Source of the DNA: Oscillospiraceae bacterium
GTDB taxonomy: Bacteria; Bacillota; Clostridia; Oscillospirales; Oscillospiraceae
DNA length: 6,835 nucleotides
Assembly (NCBI GenBank): GCA_902802215.1
Contig: CADCLH010000101.1
Span: forward strand, 1 to 6,835
Reading direction: 5' to 3'
Shown here: positions 5,867 to 6,835 of the stretch, piece after piece
Position numbering within the stretch: position 1 is the first letter of the stretch
Layout of the letters: each line of letters starts with the position of its first letter
Translations under genes and position numbers: made by a program
The notes under the pieces: model-generated
Told to the model about the DNA's origin: nothing
The model's input: the letters and a program-made list of their open reading frames with translations, nothing else
The model's database searches: none

Positions 5867-6835
5867 TCAGTTGATGTCCTCAAAGGCCAGCTTCAGCCGA
5901 CGCATCGCCTCTTCGACGACGGAGCGCGGCGCTGCGAGATTGAAACGCTCGAACAGCGCCGTCTCCGGCCCGAAAATCGCGCCGGCGTCAAGCCACAGTT
6001 TGGCCTTGTCCAGAATGCGATGCTCCAGTTCCTCGGAGCTGATGCCGTAGCCGGAGAAATCCACCCACAGCAGATAGGTCCCCTCCGGGTCCACCACCCT
6101 GGCCCTGGGCAGATTCTCGGCGATAAAGGCCTTGGCGTACTGCACGTTGCCGTAAATATACGCCACCAGCTCGTCGACCCAGTCGGCGCCCAGATTGTAG
6201 CAGGCGATCAGTCCGGCCTGGCCCATGACGTTGGCCTGGCTGTAGCCGGCCGCGCGGTTGGCCTGGCGGTACTTCGCCCGGAGCGTCTCGTCCGGGATGA
6301 TGATGCTGGCCGACTGGAGCCCCGCAATATTGAAGGTCTTGCCGGGCGAGCTGTAAAAGGCCAGGTTCTTTCTGTATTTCTCGTCCAGCCTCATACAGCT
6401 GAAGAAGCTGTGCCCGGGGAAAACGAAGTCGCTGTGGATCTCGTCCACCATCAGGATCACGTCGTTGGCCAGACAGAGATCGGCGACCTTCACCACTTCC
6501 TCCTCCGTCCAGACCCGGCCGACCGGATTGTGCGGGCTGCAGAAGATCAGCGCCTTGACCTTTTCCTCGCGCAGCCTGCGCTCCAGCGCCTCAAAGTCGA
6601 TGGAGTAGCGCCCGTCCTCATAGCGGAGCTGGCAGTTGACGAGCTTCCGCGCGTTGCTGCGCACCGCCTCGCTGAAAGGGTAGTAGACCGGCTGCATGAC
6701 CATCACGCCGTCCCCGGGCGCGGTAAAGGCCTGGATGCTGACATGGATGGCGTAGACCAGACACGCGCCGAGCGTGACCCACTCCGGATCGACCGTAAAG
6801 CCGTAGCGCGTGGAATACCAGTGGTTCAGCGCGTC
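5867..6835 (-). CDS. PatB/MalY-type PLP aminotransferase / C-S lyase, N-terminus outside window
   Basis: A fold-type I PLP enzyme of the MalY/PatB branch, whose characterised members are cystathionine beta-lyases or cysteine-S-conjugate beta-lyases. The frame stays open to the window edge, so the true start lies beyond it; 322 residues are present of the usual 385-400. Visible features, numbered from the window edge: an N-terminal DALNHWYSTRYGF stretch as in the family, PVYYPF after the AFTAPGDGV segment, SPHNPVGRVW with N103, VDEIHSD at 130-136 with D131 expected to contact the PLP pyridine nitrogen, SPGKTFNIAGL with the Schiff-base lysine K166, and the substrate-carboxylate arginine R304 in FNLAAPRS. 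The GTG/ATG codons near 6706 are internal, not a start. Between W and Y the sequence GACLVYAIHVSI differs from the usual PGVVPAL-like wording, which may alter substrate choice. It converges on the hydrolase gene and shares its terminator. Confidence 0.93.
   Translation of the reverse strand, partial: DALNHWYSTRYGFTVDPEWVTLGACLVYAIHVSIQAFTAPGDGVMVMQPVYYPFSEAVRSNARKLVNCQLRYEDGRYSIDFEALERRLREEKVKALIFCSPHNPVGRVWTEEEVVKVADLCLANDVILMVDEIHSDFVFPGHSFFSCMRLDEKYRKNLAFYSSPGKTFNIAGLQSASIIIPDETLRAKYRQANRAAGYSQANVMGQAGLIACYNLGADWVDELVAYIYGNVQYAKAFIAENLPRARVVDPEGTYLLWVDFSGYGISSEELEHRILDKAKLWLDAGAIFGPETALFERFNLAAPRSVVEEAMRRLKLAFEDIN

Overview
The window looks like chromosomal DNA from a GC-rich Clostridia relative (Bacillota, probably Oscillospiraceae-like). 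This placement is inferred from GC-rich codon use, strong GGAGG-type ribosome binding sites, sigma-A-type promoters and the protein families present. It was not tested by database search. No mobile element, CRISPR array, rRNA or tRNA was seen.

Layout. 1-1848 (minus): an EF-G-like translational GTPase missing its C-terminal end, with its own promoter at 1914-1942. 1849-2186: an intergenic stretch holding that promoter and the intrinsic terminator of mnmA. 2187-4655 (minus): a two-gene unit, an AGCS-type sodium:amino-acid symporter followed after 6 bases by mnmA (tRNA 2-thiouridylase). 4656-4945: a dense regulatory region. It contains two divergent promoters sharing a -10 region, an inverted repeat over one -35 box, and, on the minus-strand transcript, a 39-codon Cys/Met-rich leader ORF followed by a strong intrinsic terminator directly before the symporter ribosome binding site. 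4946-5743 (plus): a nitrilase-superfamily carbon-nitrogen hydrolase. 5820-5861: a perfect 18-bp hairpin between convergent genes. 5867-6835 (minus): a PatB/MalY-type PLP enzyme missing its N-terminus.

The most interesting element is the leader of the symporter-mnmA unit. Promoter, short cysteine-coding ORF with its own ribosome binding site, and terminator occur in the order expected for transcription attenuation, which suggests (inference) that cysteine or Met/Cys charging controls a transporter and a tRNA-thiolation enzyme together. A second point is the EF-G paralogue, whose G4 motif reads SKCN instead of NKxD.
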